This document shows positions 38,507 through 38,902 of a stretch of 38,902 bases of DNA, piece by piece (position 1 is the stretch's first letter; every line of letters begins with the position of its first letter). The DNA comes from a virus: IMG/VR virus record IMGVR_UViG_3300046787_000308, positions 1 to 38,902 of that record; one strand, 5' to 3'. A program made the translations under genes and the position numbers. The notes below the pieces were generated by a model. It did no database searches and was not told the DNA's origin. It worked only from the letters and a program-made list of their open reading frames with translations.

Positions 38507-38707
38507 GAGGGTTATAAATTCACCGTCGTTATCATAGACTCTATTATCAAGAACAGTGTAACTCTTATCAACCTTAGCGTCGTTGATGTAATTGGTTGCC
38601 GACTTGAGATCGCCAGCGTCGAGCGACTCAGCTAACTTGATCGCCTTGCGTAGTGATGTACAGTTGATAGCGGTCATGTTGTTGCGATTAGCAAATATAA
38701 ATCTCAT
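38498..38707 (-). CDS. Unknown small protein
   Basis: 69 aa from 38707, with a CAGGAGT leader. It has a polar middle (SLRKAIKLAESLDAGDLKSA) and a C-terminal Asp/Tyr/Asn region (YTVLDNRVYDNDGEFITLLT). No family is recognised. The end overlaps the promoter of the next leftward gene. Confidence 0.45.
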   Translation of the reverse strand: MRFIFANRNNMTAINCTSLRKAIKLAESLDAGDLKSATNYINDAKVDKSYTVLDNRVYDNDGEFITLLT

Positions 38708-38902
38708 GTGTGTTACTCCTGGTTTGTTTATTTGATAATTAAACTCTAGTTGTCGTTGAGTGATCTGTGAAAGATCGAGTTAATCTAGTCGTTGATCAAC
38801 CTATATTTATTTGATATGTTGCTAGCTACTTTGATCGACTTACGAAATTGTTTGGCTAATTTGGCGGGTAGGGGTTGTTTATTTGCTTTACATGTGTTAT
38901 AT
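38708..38902. other. Right-end intergenic region
   Basis: 195 bp without a credible gene. It holds the possible promoter above, a degenerate copy of the TTACGTAA element near 38836-38847 (CGACTTACGAAA) and several GATC sites. A weak rightward promoter-like pair, TTGATC and TATGTT with 17-bp spacing, at 38792-38820 could serve the terminase if the ends join, but is not strong. The sequence is AT-rich and may adjoin the left end in the real molecule. Confidence 0.4.
38743..38771 (-). promoter_or_regulatory. Possible leftward promoter for the 38498-38707 gene
   Basis: On the minus strand TTCACA (38771-38766) and TAGAGT (38748-38743) are separated by 17 bp. Matches to the sigma70 consensus are 5/6 and 4/6, so it is weaker than the others. 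It lies 35 bp upstream of the start at 38707. Confidence 0.35.

Noticed and set aside
38792-38820. Rightward promoter TTGATC-N17-TATGTT at the right end
   Set aside because: Only 4/6 matches in each box; too weak to list, although it would point at the terminase genes if the ends join.
1-38902. Temperate phage signature (integrase, repressor, attachment site)
   Set aside because: No integrase, excisionase or CI/Cro-like gene is seen; the HTH protein alone is not sufficient.

Overview
The window reads as an essentially complete genome of a tailed, siphovirus-like bacteriophage of about 39 kb. It has a HK97-type head (terminase, portal, prohead protease, major capsid), a non-contractile tail module with a tape measure of about 630 residues, and a distal tail block like that of gene transfer agents (DUF2460, DUF2163, NlpC/P60, large tip protein). 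I see no integrase, excisionase, CI/Cro-like repressor, transposase, tRNA or rRNA, so a virulent lifestyle is the simplest reading. AGGAG-type ribosome binding sites, a GTA-like tail, a pesticin/T4-lysozyme-type muramidase and a protein with a Gram-negative style signal peptide suggest a proteobacterial host. This is inference; the host cannot be named from the sequence.

Layout. 147-10945 on the + strand holds packaging, head, connector and tail-tube genes, including two successive tandem paralog pairs (6369-7543), two tail-tube paralogs, and a tail chaperone with a programmed -1 frameshift at A_AAA_AAC. 10945-20225 holds the tape measure, distal tail, hub, tip and fibre. 20229-21742 holds a coiled-coil protein, a secreted small protein, the endolysin and a small membrane protein (holin candidate). 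After a hairpin at 21768-21791 comes the replication and nucleotide module (21819-32540): a conserved phage protein, a DUF2800 nuclease, a DUF2815 ssDNA-binding protein, a family B DNA polymerase with exonuclease, an HD phosphohydrolase, a Dam-type methylase, an SF2 helicase, a MazG-like protein, a VRR-NUC nuclease and a primase-helicase. Very small ORFs and a D12 methylase fragment close the + strand block at 33292.

33289-36951 is a leftward block of tightly overlapping genes. It includes a DnaN-like sliding clamp flanked by 120-bp near-identical direct repeats, a putative helix-turn-helix protein, a pentapeptide-repeat protein and several small unknowns. It appears to start from a promoter at 36989-37018, next to a 40-bp perfect inverted repeat packed with TTACGTAA motifs. 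That region is the best candidate for the replication origin or master regulatory site. The right end carries a holin-like gene, an HNH endonuclease (a usual partner of the terminase) and two small leftward genes with their own promoters.

How it works together: terminase and HNH package DNA into the HK97-like capsid. The polymerase, primase-helicase, ssDNA-binding protein and nucleases replicate and recombine the DNA. HD and MazG-like enzymes adjust nucleotide pools. The muramidase with one or both small membrane proteins lyses the cell. The most unusual elements are the clamp cassette with its repeats, the TTACGTAA inverted-repeat region, the terminator-like hairpins embedded in opposing genes at convergent junctions, and the two consecutive paralog pairs in the head module.
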